In this document: positions 32,899-40,982 of the stretch, one piece after another | Layout: each line of letters begins with the position of its first letter | Position numbering within the stretch: position 1 is the first letter of the stretch | NCBI RefSeq assembly: GCF_002632485.1 | Contig: NZ_NIBU01000031.1 | Span: 1 to 43,346, forward strand | Source of the DNA: Xenorhabdus innexi | GTDB taxonomy: Bacteria > Pseudomonadota > Gammaproteobacteria > Enterobacterales > Enterobacteriaceae | DNA length: 43,346 bases | Direction: 5' to 3' | Translations under genes and position numbers: made by a program | The notes under the pieces: generated by a model | Databases searched by the model: none | The model's input: the letters and a program-made list of their open reading frames with translations, nothing else | Told to the model about the DNA's origin: nothing

Positions 32899-35062
32899 CG
32901 CAGATGTGATTAAAGAGTTTCTGATATCGCTGGGCTTTAACATTGATAAGCCGAGCGCAAAGAAATTCAGTGCAACGGTAGCCGGTGTGACCGCCAACGT
33001 GCTGAAGTTCGGCGCTGTCGTGGAAGGGGCTGCGGCCTCTGTCGTCGGCTTTACCGCAGTCGCGGCAACCCAGCTCGATAAACTGTACTGGCAGGCGCAG
33101 CGCACCGGCGCGGCGGCTGAACAAATCAAGTCGCTGGGGTATGCCGTCAGTCAGGTGGGCGGGACGGTGGAGGGTTTGAACTCTTCACTGGAGAACGTGG
33201 CGCGGTTCTTACGTAACAATCCGGGCGGCGAAGGCTTCCTGCGCAATATGGGGATTCAGACCCGTGATGCGAATGGGCAGCTTCGGGATACCGCTTCCTT
33301 AGTGGCACTGGTGGGCGAACGGTTATCCGGTATGCCGTCTTACCGGGCAAATATGTACGCCAATATGCTGGGTATCGATGAGAATACGATGCTCGCCATG
33401 CGTCGCGGGATGGGCGGGTATGCGTCAGATTATCGCCAGATGATGCGCACGATGGGCTACAACCCGACCGCCGCAGCGAAACAGGCCAATGCCTTTATGA
33501 CCGAGTTTTACCGGTTAAAATCGGTGATGGGTATAGGCAAGGATAAAATCGGCGGGGAGCTGTCACGGGTATTGACTCCCAGCATGGAAAAGCTCACCAA
33601 CCTGATACTGAAACACTGGCCCACTATCGAAAAAATCATCATGTCGGTGGTGAAAGCGATCCTCGTCATGTCTGACATACTGGGGCAGATGGTTTACCGG
33701 AGCGTGCAAGGGATACAGGATATCATCGGTTGGTGGCAACGGCTGGATGAGGGCAGCCAGAATCTGATTAAAGTATTTGGTCTCGTTGCTGCGGCATGGT
33801 GGGCGCTAAATTCTAAGTTCCTGTTCTCACCTATTGGTGCACTGACTGTCTTGTTGTCGGCTTTATTCTTGCTCTATGACGACTATCAGACATGGAAAGA
33901 AAAAGGGGATAGTGAATTTGATTGGGGTAAATGGGAAGGTGCGCTTAAAAAGATCAAAACGGAAGTTACCGGGTTAACAACGGAATTTAAAGCGCTGGGC
34001 ATCGAAATAATGGATTTAATCGGTATTGACGTTGAAAAATGGTCATTAAAGTTTGAGTTCGAAAGTCTGTTAAAGAGCTTGGGTGGCTTAAGTGAAATGC
34101 TCTCACACTTGGTAGCTGCGTTAAATCATCTCAATAACGGCGATTTTACCCTCGCTTGGGAAGAACTTAAACAAGCATGGAATGGCAGCGAGAAAAATAA
34201 ACAAGAGACAAACACGATAGGGAGCAAAGCCGGAGAACGCCATCACGATATGGTGAAAGACTGGTATTTCTCTTTAAATAACAAACTGAACGAATATTTA
34301 CCCGAATGGATGGGCGGCACTCCTGCTAAGGATAAACCAGCGGCTGAAAAAGGAGCGAAAACCCTCACGCGCGGGGAACGCAACAATAACCCCTTAAACA
34401 TAAATTTTGCCAAACAAAAAAATGCCGTTTTGGAAAGTGGTAAAGGCGCTAGATTCGCTCAATTTGACACGATATATAACGGGTTGGAGCGTACCGCTTG
34501 GCAGCTCAGGCGTTACTTTAATGGGTTGACAGATGGTGTTAAACGGCAATCTGTGGAAGCTATCGTGAAAAAGTGGGCCCCTAGAGAAGATAAAAACGAT
34601 ACCGAGGGTTATATCACTCGTGTTGCTAAGGCGTTAGGGGTAGGCCGTTCCGATAGATTAGACCTGAATAACCATGATGTTATGTACGCCCTGATGAACG
34701 CCATGAGTCCGGAAGAAATAGGGAAACCACTTCCTTATTCTAAGTCACTTGTCATGGCTGCAATCACTGGAGCGCCAGATCCAACAAAGGCCTTAGCGAA
34801 GAATGGTGGTTTTAACTTTGACCCCCGAATGTTCGATAACGCAGAGGCCAATATCAACAACATGCTGACCTCTTCCAGTTACACACCGGAATATCTGCGT
34901 AAAGCTGATGCTCTGGCGCAAAATCAGATGAATTTTGAGCAGAATCTGACGATTAACATCACTGGTGTTCAGTCACCGCATGAAGCCGCTACGTTAACCG
35001 AGGGCGCAGTACAGCGCAGTAACGCGATACTGGCACGTAACCTACAAACCAAGGTGAGCTGA
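32885..35062 (+). CDS. Tape measure protein with C-terminal muralytic-type domain
   Basis: A 725-residue tape measure that sets tail length. Residues 1-260 are helical with tape-measure-like SLGFNIDKPSAKKFSATVAG; hydrophobic segments occur near 300-340. From about residue 494, RGERNNNPLNINF begins a lysozyme-like or transglycosylase-like domain also found in virion-associated peptidoglycan hydrolases, which would open the cell wall during DNA entry. The start overlaps the frameshifted chaperone end. Confidence 0.92.
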   Translation: MSNTNADVIKEFLISLGFNIDKPSAKKFSATVAGVTANVLKFGAVVEGAAASVVGFTAVAATQLDKLYWQAQRTGAAAEQIKSLGYAVSQVGGTVEGLNSSLENVARFLRNNPGGEGFLRNMGIQTRDANGQLRDTASLVALVGERLSGMPSYRANMYANMLGIDENTMLAMRRGMGGYASDYRQMMRTMGYNPTAAAKQANAFMTEFYRLKSVMGIGKDKIGGELSRVLTPSMEKLTNLILKHWPTIEKIIMSVVKAILVMSDILGQMVYRSVQGIQDIIGWWQRLDEGSQNLIKVFGLVAAAWWALNSKFLFSPIGALTVLLSALFLLYDDYQTWKEKGDSEFDWGKWEGALKKIKTEVTGLTTEFKALGIEIMDLIGIDVEKWSLKFEFESLLKSLGGLSEMLSHLVAALNHLNNGDFTLAWEELKQAWNGSEKNKQETNTIGSKAGERHHDMVKDWYFSLNNKLNEYLPEWMGGTPAKDKPAAEKGAKTLTRGERNNNPLNINFAKQKNAVLESGKGARFAQFDTIYNGLERTAWQLRRYFNGLTDGVKRQSVEAIVKKWAPREDKNDTEGYITRVAKALGVGRSDRLDLNNHDVMYALMNAMSPEEIGKPLPYSKSLVMAAITGAPDPTKALAKNGGFNFDPRMFDNAEANINNMLTSSSYTPEYLRKADALAQNQMNFEQNLTINITGVQSPHEAATLTEGAVQRSNAILARNLQTKVS

Positions 35063-35658
35063 TGGATATTTTATCTGTGTTGTTTTCTCAGGGAACGAGA
35101 AAAATAGGCATGATAGTACCGAGCGTGGTCATTTCAGAGAAACACCAAGACTCGACGGAGATTACCGAGCATCCGGTACAACGCGGGGCGGCAATTAGTG
35201 ATCATGCTTATGACCGACCATCAGAGGTGACAATGGAACTGGGCTTTGCGGGGGGCGGTTCGCTGATTGATTTTCTTGATTTAGGGACAGGCTTTTCATT
35301 CGGCAAAAGCCCCAAGGCCGTCTATCAACAGTTACTGGCGCTGAAAGCCTCAAAAGAGCCGTTCAACGTGACTACAGGCAAGCGCCAGTATAAAAATATG
35401 CTGATCCGCGCCATTGAAGTGACCACAGATAAAGCCTCTGAAAACGTCCTGATGGTTACATTAACCTTGCGTGAGGTGATTATTGTCGATACCGCAACGG
35501 TTAAAGGGATTGCCGCACCCCCTGAAAGGATGAAATATCCGTTAGATACGGGGCCTGTAGTGGATAAAGGCACTAAAGCGCCTGTTGAAATCAAAAATAG
35601 AAGCCTAATAAAAATAACAAGAAAAGCCCTTGAGAGGTTTATCAATGAATATGATTGA
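35062..35658 (+). CDS. Dit-like baseplate/tail protein
   Basis: A 198-residue protein following the tape measure with a one-base overlap. It has FSQGTRKIGMIVPSVVISEKH, ITEHPVQRGAAISDHAYDRP and a closing beta/loop region, as in Dit-like baseplate proteins that link tube and baseplate. Confidence 0.82.
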   Translation: MDILSVLFSQGTRKIGMIVPSVVISEKHQDSTEITEHPVQRGAAISDHAYDRPSEVTMELGFAGGGSLIDFLDLGTGFSFGKSPKAVYQQLLALKASKEPFNVTTGKRQYKNMLIRAIEVTTDKASENVLMVTLTLREVIIVDTATVKGIAAPPERMKYPLDTGPVVDKGTKAPVEIKNRSLIKITRKALERFINEYD

Positions 35659-35947
35659 GATCCCCCTGCAATCAGGAAACCAGCAATTTGATATCCAATT
35701 AGGCGGCGTTAACTACCGAATGCGTTTACAGCACAGGGATTGTGCCGGGTGGGTGTTGGATGTTATGAACCTGAATAGTGAGCCGATAGTGTCAGGTATC
35801 CCCTTAGTTTTTGGGGTGGATATATTGGCTCAATACAGTTACTTGGGCTTTAACGGGGAGTTGATTTTTTATGGTGATGATCCAATAAATGAGACGGACA
35901 AGGAAGAGTTAGGTAGAAACAACAAGCTATACTTTGTTTCATTATAA
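35645..35947 (+). CDS. Baseplate plug protein (DUF6983 type)
   Basis: A 100-residue protein (MNMIEIPLQSGNQQFDIQLGG, YRMRLQHRDCAGWVLDVMN, PLVFGVDILAQYSYLGF) that fits the baseplate plug family. GAGAGG is seven bases before the ATG at 35645. It overlaps the Dit-like gene and is the last virion gene before the accessory island. Confidence 0.82.
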   Translation: MNMIEIPLQSGNQQFDIQLGGVNYRMRLQHRDCAGWVLDVMNLNSEPIVSGIPLVFGVDILAQYSYLGFNGELIFYGDDPINETDKEELGRNNKLYFVSL

Positions 35948-35975
35948 TCATTAAACAAATACCGCTGGAGTTCCA

Positions 35976-36428
35976 ATGCTAAATAAAATAGTTGTTGTAT
36001 TGATGTTTTTATCGGGGGTTGCGGGAGCCTCCTCTACACTCAATGAATTGGGGGTATATAGAGATAAAAATTTCAATATATTAGTTACGGATGGACGGTA
36101 CTCTTGCAGTATATACCCCTATAGCCAACGTACTAAGGATGCGGAGCTTGATTCTTTACCCGTCATAGGTGAATCCATCATTACTATTGAAAGTGACAAA
36201 CATAGTGATTCAAAGAGAATGCTCATTGTGTCTCACAACGGAATGAAGATCGAAACTCCATTTATGATAAACCTGAGAAAAGGGTCAACAGAGACAGTTT
36301 ATGCCACGATGTCTAGGGAAGATATGTATGTTTTAGCTATTAATGAACCTAAAGGAGTGATTGCTATCATTAAAAGAGAGGGGGAAGGTAACGAGACAAA
36401 CGTGATGATGGCTAACTGTACGTTATAA
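35976..36428 (+). CDS. Secreted hypothetical protein (moron)
   Basis: A 150-residue protein with a clear signal peptide (MLNKIVVVLMFLSGVAGASS) and a beta-rich mature part with two cysteines. It is AT-rich and lies between a baseplate gene and a bidirectional terminator, so it is likely cargo delivered to the periplasm of the host. Not recognised. Confidence 0.7.
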   Translation: MLNKIVVVLMFLSGVAGASSTLNELGVYRDKNFNILVTDGRYSCSIYPYSQRTKDAELDSLPVIGESIITIESDKHSDSKRMLIVSHNGMKIETPFMINLRKGSTETVYATMSREDMYVLAINEPKGVIAIIKREGEGNETNVMMANCTL

Positions 36429-36434
36429 TATTAG

Positions 36435-36466
36435 TAAAAAAGCCCTCGCTATAGGGCTATTTTATC
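36435..36466. terminator. Bidirectional terminator between convergent genes
   Basis: AGCCCT-cgctat-AGGGCT flanked by ATTTTAT on the right and, on the other strand, by six T. It serves both the secreted protein gene and the leftward gene ending at 36462. Confidence 0.8.
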
Positions 36467-37013
36467 TAGGAATTACTGACTCCAAATAAGCTCGATTGTA
36501 TTCACAGGAACAGTTCTCTTCGATTAGTTTTATAATATCTATATCAGAGGGAAGTTTCTTACCTTCCATTTTAGTACACCAAGCACAATCATCACCATCT
36601 CGCACGCCGCGATAAATAACATTTTTAACACTTATAGTTTTTCGGACTCTCTGTAGTTCTTTTGCGTGATGAAATTTTGATCTGGCTGATTGGTATAAAG
36701 TATTACAAACGACTTTTGGATTAGAACCATACTTTTGCAATCCTAAATTGGTAAGAGATAATACTAACTCTTTAGTTGAATATTTTACTCTGGTATTAAT
36801 ATTCAACTTTATTTTTTCATCTTTTGTTAGCTCTGTTCCGTTTTTTATAATATCTATTTTTTTAGTGAGGTGGTTATAGATTAACTCACGATGTTCAGAT
36901 TTAATATATTTAGATCTATAAACTTCTCTTTTCAGGAAATCATTGAACTCTACAGGATAACCATAAGCATTTTTTTCATTTATACCGAATAGCTTCAAAA
37001 TAAGTTTAAACAT
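36462..37013 (-). CDS. Hypothetical protein with C-terminal cysteine motif
   Basis: A 183-residue AT-rich, lysine-rich protein. The end has DDCAWCTKMEGKKLP and IEENCSCEYNRAYL, resembling the C-terminal CxxC...CxC motif of Mu F-like minor head proteins, though the rest does not look like one. GAGGA lies six bases before the ATG. It follows the Arc-like repressor gene and a terminator, so it may be read at low level from the same promoter in the lysogen. Confidence 0.6.
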   Translation of the reverse strand: MFKLILKLFGINEKNAYGYPVEFNDFLKREVYRSKYIKSEHRELIYNHLTKKIDIIKNGTELTKDEKIKLNINTRVKYSTKELVLSLTNLGLQKYGSNPKVVCNTLYQSARSKFHHAKELQRVRKTISVKNVIYRGVRDGDDCAWCTKMEGKKLPSDIDIIKLIEENCSCEYNRAYLESVIPR

Positions 37014-37038
37014 GCGTAGTCCTCAGTAAGTTAGTAAA

Positions 37039-37058
37039 AAGCCCCATTAAAGGGGCTT
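37039..37058 (-). terminator. Terminator at the Arc-like gene stop
   Basis: AAGCCCC-tttaat-GGGGCTT then TTTAC on the minus strand; the plus strand also shows ATTTTTT. It overlaps the stop codon of the Arc-like gene. Confidence 0.75.
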
Positions 37059-37299
37059 ATTTTTTGCGTGAGGTTTGCGCTTCAAGTTTCTCTATCCGTG
37101 AAATAAGACTCACTATTACAGAATTTTCAGATTCTGTAAGTTGATATGGTTTTATATTAAGCCATGCTTCAAGTGCCGCAATGATCTCAGAATTCATAGA
37201 CCGTCCATTTTGCTTAGCACTTTCAGCAACAGCATCGCGCATCCCCTCTGGAAATCGGAGATTGAACTTATCTTGCATTTGACTTGGATACTTTGTCAT
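37057..37299 (-). CDS. Arc-like ribbon-helix-helix repressor
   Basis: An 80-residue regulator with the Arc-type N-terminus QDKFNLRFPEGMRDAVAESAKQ and NGRSMNSEIIAALEAWL, followed by a short coiled tail. It is divergent from a second ribbon-helix-helix gene and an antirepressor gene, the arrangement of mnt, arc and ant in the P22 immI region, so it should hold the antirepressor silent. GGGGA lies before the ATG at 37299; the ATG at 37314 is only a few bases past the predicted transcript start. Confidence 0.85.
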   Translation of the reverse strand: MTKYPSQMQDKFNLRFPEGMRDAVAESAKQNGRSMNSEIIAALEAWLNIKPYQLTESENSVIVSLISRIEKLEAQTSRKK

Positions 37300-37328
37300 C
37301 TTTGTATTCCCCATACACTGATAAAAAT

Positions 37329-37397
37329 ATTGTAGGATTAACTTGACACCCCGCGCAATGGTGGTAAATTAATATCAATGGTGTCAAATTAATCCTA
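37329..37397. promoter_or_regulatory. Divergent promoters with 18-base inverted-repeat operator
   Basis: TAGGATTAACTTGACACC (37333-37350) is mirrored at 37380-37397 with one mismatch. The left arm covers the rightward -35 (TTGACA 37343-37348, with TAAATT 37365-37370) and touches the leftward -10 (TACAAT, 37329-37334). The right arm runs into the ribosome-binding site of the next gene. A bound Arc-like dimer pair would shut both promoters. Confidence 0.7.
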
Positions 37398-37409
37398 AGG
37401 AGGCTGGCA

Positions 37410-37592
37410 ATGAATACTGATTTAGACACACGAAAGAAGACTGCAAAGATGCAGTTAAGGCTGACTGAATACTTAAAAGATCAAGTTTGTAAGTTTGCGA
37501 AAAAGGACGGCATTTCACAGAATTCAGTGATAAATCAAGCGGTAGCTTGGTATACCGAGGAAAGGAATAAAAGTGAAGCAGTTGAACAATAA
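37410..37592 (+). CDS. Ribbon-helix-helix regulator (Arc/Mnt type)
   Basis: A 60-residue protein: KMQLRLTEYLKDQVCKFAKKDGISQNSVINQAVAWY is a complete ribbon-helix-helix. AAGGAGG lies six bases before the ATG. It is first in the rightward island operon, the place of arc in P22, and would repress its own operon and the antirepressor. Confidence 0.85.
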   Translation: MNTDLDTRKKTAKMQLRLTEYLKDQVCKFAKKDGISQNSVINQAVAWYTEERNKSEAVEQ

Positions 37593-37600
37593 AAGCAAAA

Positions 37601-37660
37601 CCCCAACGGCTGCAACCATCGGGGCTTCAAAAACGTTAACAAACCAACAAGGAAATAACG
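37601..37660 (+). promoter_or_regulatory. Start-site RNA hairpins before the antirepressor
   Basis: A GC-rich hairpin (CCCC 37601-37604, GGGG 37621-37624, then GGCTTC-like bases) is followed by CGTTA (37634-37638), complementary to TAACG (37656-37660) just before the ATG, with the AAGGAA binding site in the loop. The same layout occurs at 38513-38591, so it is probably a conserved translational control element. Confidence 0.5.
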
Positions 37661-37662
37661 CT

Positions 37663-38364
37663 ATGAGTATTTTAGCAAATAACAATCTGCCTGTCATCGC
37701 TGGTGTAGAAATCACAACCGATTCAGAAGGCCGTTTCAATCTGAATGCTCTTCATAAGACGAGTGGTTACGGTGAACATAAGCGCCCTTCAAAATGGCTT
37801 GCAACTGAACAGGCTAATGAGTTGATTCATGAACTTAAAGAGCAAAGCCCGATTTCGGGCTTAGGTCAAGAAGTAATCAAATCCGTACGTGGTGGTGTCA
37901 CTCCCGGCACTTTTGCGCATGAACTTCTCGCTGTTTCATATGCCGGTTGGATAAGCCCCGCGTTCCAATTACAGGTGAACCAAACTTTCATTGACTACCG
38001 TTCTGGGAAGTTGGCATCTCCTCGCATACCTAATATGAAAGAACTGGCTTTCATGGTGATTCAGGCCGAGGAAGAGAAAGAGCGGTTATTACTTGAAAAT
38101 AAAGACCTTGAAGATCAAGTGTCAGAAATGAAACCGGATGTTGAGGCATTCGAGCGCATCGCCAAGAAAGCGAACGGCAGTATGTGCATTACTGACGCAG
38201 CAAAACACCTTCAAATAAAACCGAAAGCGTTGTTTAACAGACTGTCTTCAATGAAGTGGATTTACCGCCGTGCAGGTTCTGGTAACGGCGAAAGGCATTG
38301 CGAAATTAGCCAAGATATTAGATGTAGCCGCGTAAATACTGATCTTTTTAACAGAATTAACTAA
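37663..38364 (+). CDS. KilA-N antirepressor with frameshifted C-terminal domain
   Basis: A 233-residue protein. Residues about 10-100 are a KilA-N DNA-binding domain (VEITTDSEGRFNLNALHKTSGYG, ELLAVSYAGWISPAFQLQVNQTF), then a coiled segment, then the start of a KilAC antirepressor domain (FERIAKKANGSMCITDAAKHLQIKPKALFNRLSSMKWIYRR). After GSGN the frame changes: the expected domain end is found one frame over as AKGIAKLAKILDVAA with a stop at 38335. An internal deletion therefore replaced the domain end by unrelated residues to 38364. Antirepressor activity may be lost. Confidence 0.82.
   Translation: MSILANNNLPVIAGVEITTDSEGRFNLNALHKTSGYGEHKRPSKWLATEQANELIHELKEQSPISGLGQEVIKSVRGGVTPGTFAHELLAVSYAGWISPAFQLQVNQTFIDYRSGKLASPRIPNMKELAFMVIQAEEEKERLLLENKDLEDQVSEMKPDVEAFERIAKKANGSMCITDAAKHLQIKPKALFNRLSSMKWIYRRAGSGNGERHCEISQDIRCSRVNTDLFNRIN
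38288..38335 (+). pseudogene. Out-of-frame remnant of the KilAC domain end
   Basis: Fifteen codons read AKGIAKLAKILDVAA and a TAA in the +1 frame relative to the antirepressor. This is the usual terminal helix of KilAC proteins and marks the downstream side of the deletion. Confidence 0.65.
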
Positions 38365-38512
38365 TTTAACAATGATTATCGACATATACAACGAGTATTA
38401 AATCATTATAGGCATAGTGAAAGTTTAATATTCGAGGTGGTTCGCAATTTAAAATGAACTTCCTTTACAAAAAGTTACATTCACGTAATAAATAGTTCCG
38501 CTTCAAAACGGC

Positions 38513-38591
38513 GAAGCCCCCCAGCTAGTTGCAATAGTCTGGAGGGCTTCTATTAAAACCGTCTACAAACCTAATGGTAAGAGGTATAGAC
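38513..38591 (+). promoter_or_regulatory. Start-site RNA hairpins, second copy
   Basis: GAAGCCC...CCAG (38513-38524) pairs with CTGG-a-GGGCTTC (38539-38550). Then GTCTA (38561-38565) pairs with TAGAC (38587-38591) and ACCT (38569-38572) with AGGT (38582-38585), the latter being the ribosome-binding site of the gene at 38593. Same order as 37601-37660. The stretch 38365-38512 shows no gene. Confidence 0.55.
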
Positions 38592-38592
38592 A

Positions 38593-38871
38593 ATGACTAT
38601 TATATCAGTTAATGAAACTGGTGACGCAAATGGCGTAACAACGAAAGCGCAATTTTATGAAGGCGCTCAAAAAATCACCCCCGAAAATGAGGCGGACGGT
38701 AAGGTTCTGGTTGACCAAGAAGTCTTCTGGCGGTTACGTAGAGACATCTTTAATTCTCATCAGGTCATGGTTGATGCCCAAAAAACGATGACTAATGCGC
38801 AGAAGAAAATGGAATATGCTCAAAAGCTCATGACTGAGCTACTTAACCGGATGCGCTTCATCCATGAGTAA
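38593..38871 (+). CDS. Hypothetical protein of the immI-like island
   Basis: A 92-residue protein with a central DGKVLVDQEVFWRLRRDIFNSHQ and a C-terminal run of heptad-like repeats (VMVDAQKTMTNAQKKMEYAQ), predicting a coiled coil. Its start lies in an RNA hairpin resembling that of the antirepressor, so the two are likely regulated alike. Not recognised. Confidence 0.6.
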   Translation: MTIISVNETGDANGVTTKAQFYEGAQKITPENEADGKVLVDQEVFWRLRRDIFNSHQVMVDAQKTMTNAQKKMEYAQKLMTELLNRMRFIHE

Positions 38872-38893
38872 CGAAGTTCTTTCACGATAATAT

Positions 38894-38920
38894 TAAGCCC
38901 TATCACGGGGCTTTTTTCTT
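38894..38920 (+). terminator. Terminator closing the island
   Basis: AAGCCC-tatcac-GGGGCTT running into six T. It ends the island operon before the baseplate genes resume. Confidence 0.8.
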
Positions 38921-38935
38921 TTCTACGGAGTCACC

Positions 38936-39880
38936 ATGTCAAAACAATGGCTTCGCGAGTGCAAGCTGATTGTGGCGGATAAGAAAGGGGACGGCATCGA
39001 TTTATCCGAACTGGCCATCAAGTTCAGTATTACCCGCCCCAGCGTGATGTATCTCGCTACCGGTATCTTCAAAATCTACAACCTGAGCAAAGAAACCCGC
39101 AATAAAATCCGCCAGAACGAGTACAAGACGATTCAGTTTACTGCCGGGTACAGAGGCAACATCGGTCAGATATTCCATGGACAAATCCAGTACACCTACA
39201 CCGGACGCGACAGCCCCACGGAGACCTATGTGGTGATACAGGCCGGTGATGGAGACCATGCGTATAACAACGCGACCGTCAATATCACCCTGTCAGCGGG
39301 TTATACGCAGCAGGATGTGGATCGGCTGATGATGCGGGAGATTGGGCCCTACGGGATAGTGAGCGGCCCGCGTCCTGAATTTCCGTCTGTGATTGCCCCA
39401 CGGGGTAAAGTTTTCTTCGGCATGCACCGCGATGAAATGAATATTTTCGCCAGGCAGAACAATGCGGAATGGCGCTATGAAAACGGGCAGTGCCTCGTTA
39501 TCCCGAAGCAAACCTACCTGACTGAGGCCGTAGTGTTGAACTACGACACCGGGTTAATCGGAATGCCGGAGCAGACCATCGGTGCGGGGATTAATGTGAA
39601 GTGTTTAATTAACCCCAAAATTAGGCCGGGAACGTTAATCCGGTTGGATAACAGCGCAATTAATGAGGCGGGCAAATCTACGGGTGTAATTTCCTCTCAA
39701 AAGCCCGATGACGAAATTCCCGCCGCGACTGATAACGACGGGGATTATGTGGTAATTAACGTCAGTTACTTCGGTGAAACCCGAGGAAAGACGTATTACA
39801 TGGATTTGGTTTGTGTGGCGAAATCTGACCAGACACTCTTTAAACAATCGGCGTTAACACTAGACACGAGACAATCATGA
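38936..39880 (+). CDS. Baseplate hub protein
   Basis: A 314-residue protein following a clear GGAG site. It begins WLRECKLIVADKKGDGIDLSELAIKFSITR and contains GHGQIQYTYTG-like and TYVVIQAGDGDHAYN elements, as in hub proteins of E217-like and related myoviruses (T4 gp27 role). It sits just before the spike gene and overlaps it by four bases. Confidence 0.82.
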   Translation: MSKQWLRECKLIVADKKGDGIDLSELAIKFSITRPSVMYLATGIFKIYNLSKETRNKIRQNEYKTIQFTAGYRGNIGQIFHGQIQYTYTGRDSPTETYVVIQAGDGDHAYNNATVNITLSAGYTQQDVDRLMMREIGPYGIVSGPRPEFPSVIAPRGKVFFGMHRDEMNIFARQNNAEWRYENGQCLVIPKQTYLTEAVVLNYDTGLIGMPEQTIGAGINVKCLINPKIRPGTLIRLDNSAINEAGKSTGVISSQKPDDEIPAATDNDGDYVVINVSYFGETRGKTYYMDLVCVAKSDQTLFKQSALTLDTRQS

Positions 39881-40632
39881 TCACAAACTTTGAGCGCCTT
39901 AACCAACCGGAAACCCCCTTCCTGCTGATGCAGGAGTCCATCCGCTCAGGGCTGTATGTTGCAATACCAAGCATTATTCAGTCCTTTAATGCCGATGCCG
40001 TAACGGTCACTGCGCAGCCTGCGATACGCGGCAAAATCATCAATAGTAAAGGTGAAGCGGAATCGGTAGCCTTGCCGTTGCTGGTGGACGTGCCGGTTAT
40101 CTTCCCGCGCGGGGGCGGCGTCACGCTGACGTTTCCGATTAAACCGGGGGATGAATGCTTAGTGGTGTTTGCTGACCGCTGCATCGATTTCTGGTGGCAG
40201 AACGGCGGCATACAAGAGCCGGTAGACCCACGACAGCATCATCTGTCTGATGGGTTTGCGCTGGTTGGCCCGCAGTCACAGGCGCAGAAAATCAGCAACA
40301 TCAGTACCCAATCCGCTCAGTTGCGTACCGACGATGGCGCAGCCTATATCGAATTAACACCGGGCAGTCACCATGTCACAGTGATCACCCCCGGCAAACT
40401 GACCGCTACTGCATTGGGGAATACGGAAATCACCTCCCCCGAAATTGTGCTGAACGGCAATGTCACCATTAACGGCAACTTGTCTCAGGGTATGGGCGCA
40501 AATGGTGGACAGGCCACTATGAATGGCCCGGTAAATGTGAAAAACGATGTAACCGCAGGCGGGATTAGTCTGATGAAGCACAGGCACAGCGGGGTCAGAA
40601 CCGGCGATGGCACGACAGGGGGGCCACAATAA
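39877..40632 (+). CDS. Membrane-puncturing tail spike (Gp138 type)
   Basis: A 251-residue spike. The N-terminal OB-like part (VAIPSIIQSFNADAVTVTAQP, LVDVPVIFPRGGGVTLTFPIKPGD) fits Gp138, and the C-terminal part is a beta-helix-like stretch (VLNGNVTINGNLSQG, MNGPVNVKNDVTAGG) ending in KHRHSGVRTGDGTTGGP, whose HxH can hold the metal ion at the tip. It pierces the outer membrane. Confidence 0.92.
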   Translation: MITNFERLNQPETPFLLMQESIRSGLYVAIPSIIQSFNADAVTVTAQPAIRGKIINSKGEAESVALPLLVDVPVIFPRGGGVTLTFPIKPGDECLVVFADRCIDFWWQNGGIQEPVDPRQHHLSDGFALVGPQSQAQKISNISTQSAQLRTDDGAAYIELTPGSHHVTVITPGKLTATALGNTEITSPEIVLNGNVTINGNLSQGMGANGGQATMNGPVNVKNDVTAGGISLMKHRHSGVRTGDGTTGGPQ

Positions 40633-40979
40633 TGCGCTACCGACGACAGGACAGTGACGGCGATTACAGCTTCGGGCAAGGGGACAATACGTTTCTGGTC
40701 GATACCCCCGAAACCGTGGCGCAGGCGGTCAAAACGCGACTGGATTTATGGCGCGGGGACTGGTTTTTAGATACGGAAGAAGGCACACCCTATCGTGAGG
40801 CAGTGTTAGAAAAAAACTACACCAGTGCGCTCGCCCTTGAGGAGCGCATTCTGGAAACCGAAGGGGTGACCGACATTATCACACTGGATGCAGAACGTGA
40901 CCCGGACACCCGAAAAATCACGATAACCGCCACCCTTAATACCCGCTACGGCAAAACCACCCTCTCCCACGAACGGTAA
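40632..40979 (+). CDS. Baseplate wedge protein (gp25-like)
   Basis: A 115-residue protein between spike and J genes. It has VAQAVKTRLDLWRGDWFLDTEEGTPYREAV and a closing ITATLNTRYGKTTLS, similar to wedge proteins of the gp25/W group in contractile tails. One-base overlap with the spike stop (ATAATG). Confidence 0.82.
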   Translation: MRYRRQDSDGDYSFGQGDNTFLVDTPETVAQAVKTRLDLWRGDWFLDTEEGTPYREAVLEKNYTSALALEERILETEGVTDIITLDAERDPDTRKITITATLNTRYGKTTLSHER

Positions 40980-40982
40980 CTT

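Noticed and set aside
36462-37013. Second minor head protein, from its CxxC and CSC end
   Set aside because: Wrong strand and location, very different composition, and no similarity to the real minor head protein outside the cysteines.
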